A stretch of 9,510 nt of DNA, from positions 1 to 9,510 of the forward strand of contig JAURNF010000173.1 in assembly GCA_030830285.1 (NCBI GenBank). The letters are read 5' to 3'. The DNA comes from Candidatus Kapaibacterium sp. GTDB lineage: Bacteria > Bacteroidota > Ignavibacteria > Kapaibacteriales > Kapaibacteriaceae. The notes beneath the pieces are model-generated. The model searched no databases, was not told where the DNA came from, and was given only the letters and a program-made list of their open reading frames with translations. Below are positions 1 to 7,600 of the stretch, in pieces. Positions within the stretch are counted from its first letter, which is position 1, and every line of letters starts with the position of its first letter. Both the position numbers and the translations under genes were made by a program.

Positions 1-43
1 AAACACAATCAGGGTTTCAGTTGTCGAGATCTGTCTTGGCGCC
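1..43. other. Unassigned flank downstream of atpC
   Basis: This short stretch lies between the atpC stop and the window edge. I see no strong hairpin followed by a T-run, so no intrinsic terminator for the atpDC transcript can be called. One plus-strand frame is open from the window edge to a TGA at 47-49, so the end of a convergent gene is possible. The fragment is too short to recognise or confirm. Confidence 0.4.
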
Positions 44-466
44 TTATGATTGGCCCGATACAAGCTTCGCTGCGCGAATCTGTGCTTCGGCCCAATGCAC
101 TTCACGACGAAGAACTTCGCGCTGAGCACGATCCGGATGTGCATCTGCTTCGGCACGAGCGCTTGTGAGTTGCTGCTCTGCAGTAGCAAGATTGATTGAC
201 GTAGCAGGCACAAGTTCTTGCACGACGATGTTCACAGAATTCTTCATCACTTCGACGAAGCCTTCACGTGAAGCGTAATACATCACGTTGTTCTTCTCGT
301 CTTCAATCTTCACCACGCCAATGTCGAGCGATGAAATGATTGGTGCGTGATTGTAGAGCACCTGGAACGGACTCTGCGAGCCGGGTACACTCACTGCAAG
401 TGCTGAACCTTCGAAGGCCGTCGCCTGCGGTGTGACAATGCTAACGTTGAGAACGTGTTCACTCAT
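44..466 (-). CDS. atpC: F1Fo ATP synthase, epsilon subunit
   Basis: This is the epsilon subunit of the F1 central stalk, on the cytoplasmic side of the inner membrane. It helps couple gamma rotation to the Fo ring and can inhibit ATP hydrolysis. The 140-residue length is normal for bacterial epsilon. Residues about 1-88 form the N-terminal beta-sandwich: the opening MSEHVLNVSIVTPQ, a family-type NHAPII segment at 39-44 and a GFVEVMKNSVNIVVQE stretch at 69-84. Residues about 92-135 are Ala/Glu/Arg-rich and fit the C-terminal helical hairpin. The ATG at 466-464 begins 2 nt after the atpD stop, so the gene is almost certainly translated from the atpD message, and no separate promoter is visible. 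The pairing with atpD fixes the identity; sequence alone would be less certain because epsilon is poorly conserved. Confidence 0.95.
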   Translation of the reverse strand: MSEHVLNVSIVTPQATAFEGSALAVSVPGSQSPFQVLYNHAPIISSLDIGVVKIEDEKNNVMYYASREGFVEVMKNSVNIVVQELVPATSINLATAEQQLTSARAEADAHPDRAQREVLRREVHWAEAQIRAAKLVSGQS

Positions 467-468
467 GA

Positions 469-1878
469 TTAGTTCTGCGACTTCTTGTATGCTTCAATAA
501 CTTCGTCGAGTGTGCCCTTATAGCTGAAGAAGCCTTCAGGGACATCGTCAACATGACCATCGAGAATCGCCTTGAAGCCAGCGATCGTGTCGCTGATCTT
601 CACATAGCGTCCTGCGAAACCAGTGAACTGCTCAGCAACGTGGAATGGCTGCGAGAAGAAGCGCTGGATCTTACGAGCGCGGTACACTGTCTGCTTGTCT
701 TCGTCCGAAAGCTCGTCCATACCAAGGATCGAGATGATGTCCTGGAGGTCCTTGTACGTCTGGAGGATCTTCTTCACACGCATTGCCGTGTTGTAGTGAT
801 CTTCGCCGATGACAAGTGGATCGAGGATTCGGGACGTAGAATCGAGTGGATCAACGGCAGGGTAGATACCGAGCTCGGCGATCTGACGGCTCAACACTGT
901 CGTAGCGTCAAGGTGCGAGAACGTATTTGCCGGAGCTGGGTCAGTCAAGTCATCAGCAGGAACGTACACAGCCTGTACCGACGTGATCGAACCACGGTCT
1001 GTAGAAGCGATACGCTCTTGCAGAGCACCCATCTCAGTAGCGAGCGTCGGCTGGTAACCTACGGCCGAAGGCATACGACCAAGAAGCGCTGACACTTCCG
1101 AGCCAGCCTGCGTGAAGCGGAAGATGTTGTCGACGAACAAGAGCACGTCGCGGCCTTCTTCGTCACGGAAATACTCAGCCATTGTGAGCGCAGTAAGCGC
1201 AACACGAGCGCGAGCGCCTGGTGGTTCGTTCATCTGACCGAACACGAGGGCTGTCTTGTCGATAACGCCCGACTCTGTCATTTCGAGATACAAGTCATTG
1301 CCTTCACGTGTACGCTCACCAACACCTGCGAACACCGAGTATCCACCGTGCTGCTTCGCGATGTTGTGGATGAGCTCCTGGATGATAACCGTCTTGCCCA
1401 CACCAGCACCACCGAAGAGACCAGTCTTACCGCCCTTTGTGAACGGCTCGATAAGGTCGATCACCTTGATGCCTGTCTCGAACATTTCCTTCTGCGTCGA
1501 GAGTGTCGCGAAGTTCGGCGATGGACGATGGATAGACCAACGCTGGTCGCCCTTGATCGCACCCTTGTTATCAATGCCGTCACCGACGACGTTGATGAGG
1601 CGGCCAAGAACCCCTGGTCCAACAGGAACAGAGATTGGAGCTCCCGTATCAACTACTTCCATCCCACGGACAAGTCCGTCGGTGGAGTCAATTGAGATCG
1701 CACGGACGCGATCCTCGCCGAGGTGCTGTTGCACTTCGCATACAAGGACTTCCTTTGCGCCGGTCTCGATCGATGTACGATCGACTGTGAGAGCGTTCAA
1801 TACGGCTGGGATTTGGCCACCGGAAAATTCCACGTCGATGACGGGACCGATAACCTGAACGATGCGACCCTTATTCAT
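469..1878 (-). CDS. atpD: F1Fo ATP synthase, catalytic beta subunit
   Basis: This is the catalytic subunit of F1, which makes ATP from ADP and phosphate as gamma rotates. Its 469 residues match the family length. The N-terminal beta-barrel starts MNKGRIVQVIGPVIDVEF. The Walker A loop GGAGVGKT is at 156-163, with the phosphate-binding Lys162 and Mg-binding Thr163. The GERTREG segment at 187-193 carries the catalytic Glu188 and Arg189, and Walker B ends at Asp250 in LLFVDN. The alpha/beta family signature PAVDPLDSTS is at 340-349. The lever motif, usually DELSEED, reads DELSDED at 388-394, a conservative change. All catalytic residues are present and the gene is intact. The ATG at 1878-1876 gives the standard N-terminus; no clear Shine-Dalgarno precedes it. 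It is the first gene of an atpD-atpC pair, with no alpha, gamma, delta or Fo genes in view. The promoter candidate is at 1920-1939. Confidence 0.99.
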   Translation of the reverse strand: MNKGRIVQVIGPVIDVEFSGGQIPAVLNALTVDRTSIETGAKEVLVCEVQQHLGEDRVRAISIDSTDGLVRGMEVVDTGAPISVPVGPGVLGRLINVVGDGIDNKGAIKGDQRWSIHRPSPNFATLSTQKEMFETGIKVIDLIEPFTKGGKTGLFGGAGVGKTVIIQELIHNIAKQHGGYSVFAGVGERTREGNDLYLEMTESGVIDKTALVFGQMNEPPGARARVALTALTMAEYFRDEEGRDVLLFVDNIFRFTQAGSEVSALLGRMPSAVGYQPTLATEMGALQERIASTDRGSITSVQAVYVPADDLTDPAPANTFSHLDATTVLSRQIAELGIYPAVDPLDSTSRILDPLVIGEDHYNTAMRVKKILQTYKDLQDIISILGMDELSDEDKQTVYRARKIQRFFSQPFHVAEQFTGFAGRYVKISDTIAGFKAILDGHVDDVPEGFFSYKGTLDEVIEAYKKSQN

Positions 1879-1919
1879 GGTGTTCTCGTGTAACGGGCTG
1901 TGAAATGTGAGACGTTGCG

Positions 1920-1939
1920 TATAAAGTCTGGCAAAAATA
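1920..1939 (-). promoter_or_regulatory. Candidate atpDC promoter (TATTTTTG, then TTTATA)
   Basis: Read on the minus strand, 1939-1932 is TATTTTTG, an exact fit to TAnnTTTG, the -7 consensus of the Bacteroidota primary sigma factor. After six bases comes TTTATA at 1925-1920. A start about 7 nt below the first element would give a leader of roughly 45 nt before the atpD ATG. No TTG/TTTG -33 element sits at the usual distance; a palindrome occupies that place instead. The block matches the one at 2041-2060 on the other strand at 14 of 20 positions. The call depends on the host belonging to that lineage. Confidence 0.5.
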
Positions 1940-1954
1940 CGGACATGGGGGTAT

Positions 1955-1978
1955 TCTTCGGCATAATTCTGCCGAAGA
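1955..1978. promoter_or_regulatory. 24-bp near-perfect palindrome, candidate operator
   Basis: The arms TCTTCGGCA (1955-1963) and TGCCGAAGA (1970-1978) are exact reverse complements. The spacer TAATTC adds a central palindromic AATT, so 11 of 12 base pairs are symmetric. It lies upstream of both candidate promoters, so it is probably in neither mRNA, and no T-run follows it. An operator for a dimeric regulator therefore fits better than a terminator. Its centre is about 31 bp upstream of the centre of the atpDC -7 element, where the -33 element would be, so a bound protein could block or replace that contact. The cognate regulator is not in the window. Confidence 0.5.
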
Positions 1979-1980
1979 TA

Positions 1981-2003
1981 TCCACAACGGTTACCGTTGA
2001 GGA
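1981..2003. promoter_or_regulatory. 23-bp near-perfect palindrome, second candidate operator
   Basis: CAACGGT (1985-1991) and ACCGTTG (1993-1999) are exact reverse complements around a single T at 1992. Beyond one A/A mismatch, TCC (1981-1983) pairs with GGA (2001-2003), so 10 of 11 pairs are symmetric. A 1-nt centre cannot form a normal RNA loop, so a protein-binding site on DNA is the natural reading. The centre at 1992 is within 2 bp of the midpoint between the two divergent promoter candidates. The half-site sequence is unlike that of the neighbouring palindrome, so two different regulators are possible. Confidence 0.5.
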
Positions 2004-2040
2004 GCCCATTTCAAGCATCGGTCGGTACCCAAACAAATGG

Positions 2041-2060
2041 TATTTTTGTAGCCCTCTATA
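2041..2060 (+). promoter_or_regulatory. Candidate promoter for thiolase-icd-tamB (TATTTTTG, then TCTATA)
   Basis: TATTTTTG at 2041-2048 fits the Bacteroidota -7 consensus TAnnTTTG and is identical to the element on the opposite strand at 1939-1932. TCTATA follows at 2055-2060 with the same 6-nt spacing. A start near 2055 would leave a leader of about 35 nt before the thiolase ATG. No TTG is found at the expected -33 distance. An alternative is that TATATA at 2057-2062 is a sigma70-like -10 element, but no good -35 partner is visible. Confidence 0.45.
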
Positions 2061-2089
2061 TAGCATTACCACCAAGAAAGTCCCAGACC

Positions 2090-3259
2090 ATGACGTACAT
2101 CGTTTCTGCAGCTCGCACGCCAATCGGCTCACTTTTGGGGTCGCTGCAAGATCTCAGTGCACCACAATTGGGCGCAATCGCCATCAAGGCCGCTGTCGAG
2201 CGTGCGAACATTTCCCCTGATGCCGTCAGCGAGGTGATCATGGGCAACGTACTTACGGGTGGGGTTGGACAAGCTCCAGCGCGCCAAGCAACGATTTACG
2301 CTGGCCTGCCAAAGAGCATTCCTGCGATGACCATCAACAAGGTCTGCGGATCGGGTCTCAAGGCGGTTATGCTCGCAGATCAAGCGATTCGTGGCGGCGA
2401 CGCGACAATCGTGATTGCGGGTGGACAGGAGTCGATGACGAATGCGCCTCACGCGATGCTCGACTCACGCAAGGGCGTGAAGTTTGGTAATGCACGCATG
2501 GTCGACCTCATGCAGTGGGACGGACTGTGGGACGTGTACAATCAAACCGGCATGGGCGATGCTGCAGAACTCTGCGCGTCGGAATGCAACATCACACGCG
2601 ACATGCAGGATGAGTACACGATCCAATCGTATCAGCGCGCACAAGAGGCGCAGAAGAATGGTTGGTTCGTCGAGGAGATCGTGCCGGTAACAGTAAAGGG
2701 CCGTAAGGGCGATGTAATCGTAGATACTGATGAAGAGCCGTCGAAGGTGGTGTTCGAGAAGGTTGCCACGCTAAAGCCGGCGTTCAAGAAGGACGGCACG
2801 GTCACAGCTGCAAGCTCATCGTCGATCAATGACGGTGCAGCGGCCCTGGTACTTGCAAGTGAGAGCGCACTGACAACGCATGGATGCGTTCCGATGGCTC
2901 GCATTGTTGCGCAGGCATCATTCGCTCAAGATCCGTTGTGGTTCACAACGTCGCCAATCACAGCAATCAAGAACGTTGTCGCAAAGGCTGGTCTTAAGCT
3001 CGATGACATCGATTTGTTCGAAGTGAACGAAGCGTTCGCAGTGGTTGCACTTGCCGCAAAGAATGAACTTGGTATCCCACGCGAGAAGCTGAATGCCTTC
3101 GGTGGTGCTGTTGCGCTTGGACATCCAATCGGTGCAAGCGGTGCGCGCGTACTTACGACACTTCTCCACGGCCTGCGCCGTGAAGGGAAGAAGTACGGTC
3201 TGGCGACGCTCTGCATCGGTGGTGGGGAAGCAAGCGCCGTTATCGTCGAAATGGTCTAA
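2090..3259 (+). CDS. Acetyl-CoA C-acetyltransferase (acetoacetyl-CoA thiolase)
   Basis: This thiolase reversibly condenses two acetyl-CoA to acetoacetyl-CoA, or cleaves it. It belongs to the cytosolic biosynthetic/ketone-body type, close in pattern to Zoogloea PhaA and human ACAT1. The ATG at 2090 gives 389 residues, the usual length, and the family start MTYIVSAARTPIG. An in-frame TTG at 1997 would add residues that fit nothing and overlap a palindrome and the promoter. Cys86 in NKVCGSG is the nucleophile, Asn313 lies in NEAF, His345 in GHPIGASG and Cys375 in CIGGGEA is the acid/base. All sit at a constant offset of 3 from the Zoogloea numbering. Ser244 matches the CoA-contacting serine. The usual GNAS/ANAS loop reads SSSS at 242-245, a mild deviation. 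It is probably the first gene of an operon with icd 40 nt downstream. A longer-chain 3-ketoacyl-CoA thiolase is less likely but not excluded. I leave the symbol open between phaA and atoB. Confidence 0.93.
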   Translation: MTYIVSAARTPIGSLLGSLQDLSAPQLGAIAIKAAVERANISPDAVSEVIMGNVLTGGVGQAPARQATIYAGLPKSIPAMTINKVCGSGLKAVMLADQAIRGGDATIVIAGGQESMTNAPHAMLDSRKGVKFGNARMVDLMQWDGLWDVYNQTGMGDAAELCASECNITRDMQDEYTIQSYQRAQEAQKNGWFVEEIVPVTVKGRKGDVIVDTDEEPSKVVFEKVATLKPAFKKDGTVTAASSSSINDGAAALVLASESALTTHGCVPMARIVAQASFAQDPLWFTTSPITAIKNVVAKAGLKLDDIDLFEVNEAFAVVALAAKNELGIPREKLNAFGGAVALGHPIGASGARVLTTLLHGLRREGKKYGLATLCIGGGEASAVIVEMV

Positions 3260-3299
3260 TCAACATTGTCTCACAACACGAACTAGAGTACGATTCGCT

Positions 3300-4682
3300 A
3301 TGGCAAACACGACAGTAACCTTGATTGAAGGCGATGGAATTGGACCAGAAATCTGCGAGAGTGTGATTCGCGTGTTCGAATCTGCTCGTGTTCCCGTGCA
3401 GTGGGAAAAGGCAGTAGCTGGACTCGTTGCAATTGAGCGTTCTGGCAACGGCGTTCCGCAGGAGACAATGGTTAGCATCAAGCGCAACCGTATCGCACTG
3501 AAGGGTCCAACAACAACTCCAGTTGGTGGTGGACACAAGAGCGTGAACGTTACGATTCGTAAGGGCCTTGAGCTGTACGCAAATGTGCGTCTCGCCAAGA
3601 GCATGCCTGCTGTTGAGACACGTTTTTCTGGTGTTGATATCCTGATCGTTCGTGAGAACGTCGAAGACACATACGCTGGCATTGAGCACTTCCAAACGCC
3701 AAACGTCGCGCAGTGCTTGAAGCTCATCACACGTCCAGGCTCGATGGCCGTGATCCGCTATGCGTTTGAAGAAGCTCGTAAGCTCGGACGCAAGAAGATC
3801 ACGTGCGTTCACAAAGCAAACATTCACAAGATTACCGACGGTCTCTTCTTGGATGTGTTCCGCGAAGTAGCTGCCGAGTATCCTGACATTGAATCAAACG
3901 ACATCATCGTTGATAACTGCTGCATGCAGCTGGTGTCGCGTCCAGAGCAGTTCGATGTTCTCGTACTGCCAAATCTCTATGGCGATATCGTCAGCGACCT
4001 GTGTGCTGGTATCGTAGGCGGACTTGGTGTGGCTCCGGGTGGCAACATCGGGAAGAACTGTGCTGTTTTCGAAGCAGTTCACGGATCGGCTCCTGACATT
4101 GCCGGTAAGGGGCTCGCAAACCCAACAGCTATTCTCTTGTCGGGCATCCAGATGCTTCAGTACATGGGGCTGGTTGGACACGCCGAGCTGATTCAGAACG
4201 CACTCACAACGACGCTCGCATCTGGTGTGAAGACACGCGACCTCGGAGGTACTGCATCAACCTCTGAGTTCACAGATGGCATCATTGCGAACTTGGGAGC
4301 GATTCCATCTGACCTCAAGGTGGTCGAACAGCAACAGGCTCCGCAGACACAAGCACAAGAGGCAATTTCAGAGACGTGGACACTGATTGGCGCTGACGTA
4401 TTCGTAGAGCATGTCGGCCTGCCAACAATGCCACAACAAGTGGGTCCGTTTACACTTAAGCTGTTGTCGAATCGTGGTACAAAGGTGTGGCCTGGAGAGT
4501 TGCCAGACATTCTTCTGGTTGATCATTTCCGCTGCCGCTACACCTCCGATTCGGAAGTAACACGTCAAGACGTTCTTGAACTTCTTACCGCAGTCACAGC
4601 AACTGGAATGAAGTGGGTTCACGTGGAACTGCTTCATCAAGCCGCAGGTGAAGCGCGGTATTCAAAAGCACAGGGTGAGTGA
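3300..4682 (+). CDS. icd: Isocitrate dehydrogenase, NAD-type residues, with C-terminal extension
   Basis: It oxidatively decarboxylates isocitrate to 2-oxoglutarate in the TCA cycle. Residues 1-340 are the isocitrate/isopropylmalate dehydrogenase fold, opening with LIEGDGIGPE. Substrate residues align with E. coli: Ser81 (S113), Asn83, Arg87, Arg97, Arg118 (R153), Tyr125 (Y160), Lys172 (K230), Asn174, and the metal ligands Asp205, Asp229 and Asp233. The cofactor loop reads APDIAG, with Asp266-Ile267 where NADP enzymes such as E. coli have Lys344-Tyr345, so NAD use is inferred. After a Gln/Ala-rich linker (about 342-356) comes a domain of about 100 residues containing LLSNRGTKVWPG, as in the extended Thermus/Rickettsia-type enzymes. 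The ATG at 3300 gives 460 residues; an upstream extension of the frame would run back into the thiolase gene. It lies 40 nt after the thiolase gene and its stop overlaps the tamB start. No strong Shine-Dalgarno or separate promoter is visible. Confidence 0.95.
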   Translation: MANTTVTLIEGDGIGPEICESVIRVFESARVPVQWEKAVAGLVAIERSGNGVPQETMVSIKRNRIALKGPTTTPVGGGHKSVNVTIRKGLELYANVRLAKSMPAVETRFSGVDILIVRENVEDTYAGIEHFQTPNVAQCLKLITRPGSMAVIRYAFEEARKLGRKKITCVHKANIHKITDGLFLDVFREVAAEYPDIESNDIIVDNCCMQLVSRPEQFDVLVLPNLYGDIVSDLCAGIVGGLGVAPGGNIGKNCAVFEAVHGSAPDIAGKGLANPTAILLSGIQMLQYMGLVGHAELIQNALTTTLASGVKTRDLGGTASTSEFTDGIIANLGAIPSDLKVVEQQQAPQTQAQEAISETWTLIGADVFVEHVGLPTMPQQVGPFTLKLLSNRGTKVWPGELPDILLVDHFRCRYTSDSEVTRQDVLELLTAVTATGMKWVHVELLHQAAGEARYSKAQGE

Positions 4683-7600
4683 TCGAACAGCAGCAACCAT
4701 CGCATGAAACCGTTGCTCACAGCTCATGGTGGCTGAGGGCAGCGGTTTTCTGCTTCACATGGTCATACCGTCTTGCGATGGCTGCCGTGATTCTTGCTGC
4801 GTTGATTATCGCGTTCGCGCAGACGCAGCTAGCGCGCGACATCATGCGCAACCAGGTACTGCGTCTGGTTAACGACCAGATCGAGGGTACAATTGCATGT
4901 GACGACCTCCGCATCGATATCTTCCGTGGTATCGTGCTCGTACATCCAGTGCTCAGCGCACATGGCACAACGGTGCTTGAGGCCGATGAAATCTCGCTGA
5001 GTTATGACATTGCTGCGCTGTTCGCTCAGACGGTTGCAGTGAACCAACTCGACATCCGTAATCCGCGCATATCGGTGCTTCGCTCTCGAGATGGCGTGTG
5101 GAATGTGAATCGCATCGTTCGTCCGTCGACGGACACAACATCGACACCACCACCAAATCTTGTGGTACGGGTTCGTCAGGTGCGACTGATCGATGGATCT
5201 GTATCAATCTTCGACTCCACAAATGCGGCGGTCGACAGCATCCACCTTGATGTGATGCACACACAGATCGATGATGTGAATCTTGATGCCTTCGTGTGGA
5301 TGTCGCTTCCAACGCGAGAGTATAGGTTCTCGATCGACGACCTCTCGCTCCGAGAACGTAAAGCACATGGATTGGATGTTCGTGATCTCGAACTCGCTGC
5401 AGTTATCACTCCTGCGGGACTTGACATTCCGTTCTTGCGATTGCGCACGGCGGGATCCGATCTCGACCTCTCTGCACGTTTGGATAGTGTCGATGTTCTT
5501 CGTGATGGTCTTTCGTCGGCAGTTCTTGCTGTGCACCCGGTGGTGGCTACACTCCAAGCGGATCGGGTCTCGGGTGAAGAGGTGTCCTATGTGGTGCCGG
5601 AGATCGAACTCGTTGATAAATATGCGCTCGACGCTCGCGTCGCCTTTCGCGGCGATGCGCTTGAAGTGGATGATCTTACGCTACGGGCAGGTGACGGAAT
5701 CGTTCGTGGAAGCGTTGCGCTTTCTGAACTTTCGGGCAATCGGGGTCCGTTGCTCAACATACGCGTGGTAAACTCACACGCACAGTACGCTGACGTGCGG
5801 CGACGTCTTGTGTTTGTGCCATTGCCGGAACTGCCATTTCTAACTACGACGCGTATCGATACCGTGACGCTGCGTGGATATCCAGCAGACTCATTGTTCT
5901 TCGTTGTTCACGGCTCAGACGCTCCTGGTCGAGTCGACGGACGGATGACACTGAAGCTGAACGATCCCGCGTTCGGGTATGATCTCGACATGCGGGTTAG
6001 TAATGGTGATTTGTCCGTGTTTGCTGACTCTAGCATTGCAACAAGTCTGAACGGTCGGGTTGTGTTGAAGGGTAGAGGAACAGAGCTTGCAAACCTCGAT
6101 GGTACGTACCATGTGCAACTTGAGCGTAGTCGTGCGATGGGACGTCCGATCAAGGCTCTCGACATACATGTTTCTGCCGACGGCACAGGCATTATCGACA
6201 TTGATTCTTCGATGATTGACGTTACGCCGTTTCGCACCGATACGGTGATTGAAGAAGACGTATGGGATGCGCAGACTGTTCGGTTCTACGGACGATTGAG
6301 TGTTGCAGATGTGGAGCATCCGCAGTATTCCCTTCGTCTTTCAATGAATGCTGTCAACCTCGCGTCATTGCTCCGAAACAAATCCTTCCCAACGCGTCTC
6401 ACAACAAAGGCCGAGTTAGACGGCGAGGGGATTGAGCTTGACAGTATCGTCGGTGTGGCAACAGCGCGTGTTGATGAGTTTTCACTTGCAGACCGAGCGC
6501 TACGTCCATTCACACTTCGACTTTCAAGTGTACGGGAAGGGGAACTTCGTGCATGGTCAGCACAGTCTCAGTTCCTCCAGGCCTCGGTGGAAGGCAGATT
6601 TCTGCCGTCTGCATTTATCGAAGTTGTCGGAGCTAGTGTAGTCAATGCGATCAATGCAGTTGAGCATCAACTGCGCCATATCACAGCCGATCTCGGACAG
6701 GCTCAGTCAATGGGTGTGCGCGGCCGTGACATGGACGCGCAATTCCGCGTGAGCCTACGCGATGCAACACCTGTGAATCTCTTCTTGGACTCACTCTCGC
6801 TGATTGCGAATCTCCGTGTTGAAGGACGAGTGCGTTCTACGGTGGATCGTATCGCACTTGATATTGACACGATTGCAGTGCGTGAGTTTGCGTTGATCTC
6901 GCCGGCCTTGCGCGTAACAGTCGATCCAACGTATGCCTCGATGTCCTTTGTGTTGTCGGATCTTACCATGACGCCGCGTGTTGAGCAGTTGAGTCTCATT
7001 GCGCAGTGTGATGATGCGATCCGTGTGAATGACACTCGTGTATCGAACATGCGGGTCGCGATGCAAACAACCGATACAGCAACGACTCTTAGCGCGCGCG
7101 CCGACGTCGATGGTATGTATGCTGGGGTTGGCGGTGTGATTCGATGGGCTGATGATTCGACCTATGCGAAGTTTGATTCACTCCACGTAGTAGTGGACAC
7201 TGCGCGTGGTCTTGAGTGGCGCTCGCTTCGCCCAGTGCGGGCACGTGTGCGTGATGCGAAGCTCGCGATTGATGATTTTGCTGTACAACGTGCAGCGGCA
7301 GAAGTCATCACGGCTACTGGCGAGATATCGAATGCATCTTCAACGAATACACGCATCGTTGTAACGAACTTCAACTTGTCAGATGTTCCGCGGTTTGTCG
7401 TGCTCGATAAGGGCCATCCAGTTACCTATCTCGATGGCTTCATGGAGGAATTGTCGCTTACCATCAACGGCACGTGGGAGCAACCGGAGCTTGCGCTCGA
7501 CATGAAGGCAAGCGGTGTGCGATACAATGACGAACTCATCGGTACACTCACCACTCAACTACGTCACGTTAATCGTGACATTACTGGCTGGTTGCGCATT

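Noticed and set aside
553..1858. Long plus-strand open frames (179 and 200 codons at 553-1092 and 1256-1858) antisense to atpD
   Set aside because: They mirror a highly conserved beta-subunit gene, have Arg/Ser/Thr-rich shadow composition and no recognisable domain. The coding constraint of atpD explains them.
1997..2089. N-terminal extension of the thiolase from a TTG start at 1997
   Set aside because: The extra 31 residues match nothing in the family, and the TTG lies inside a palindrome and upstream of the candidate promoter. MTYIVSAART at 2090 is the family N-terminus.
3093..3299. Upstream extension of the icd frame to 3093
   Set aside because: It overlaps the conserved C-terminus of the thiolase gene by about 167 nt, and the isocitrate dehydrogenase N-terminus is clear at 3300.
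3260..3299. Possible separate promoter for icd in the 40-nt gap
   Set aside because: No TAnnTTTG or sigma70-like pair with proper spacing is visible, so readthrough from the thiolase gene is simpler.
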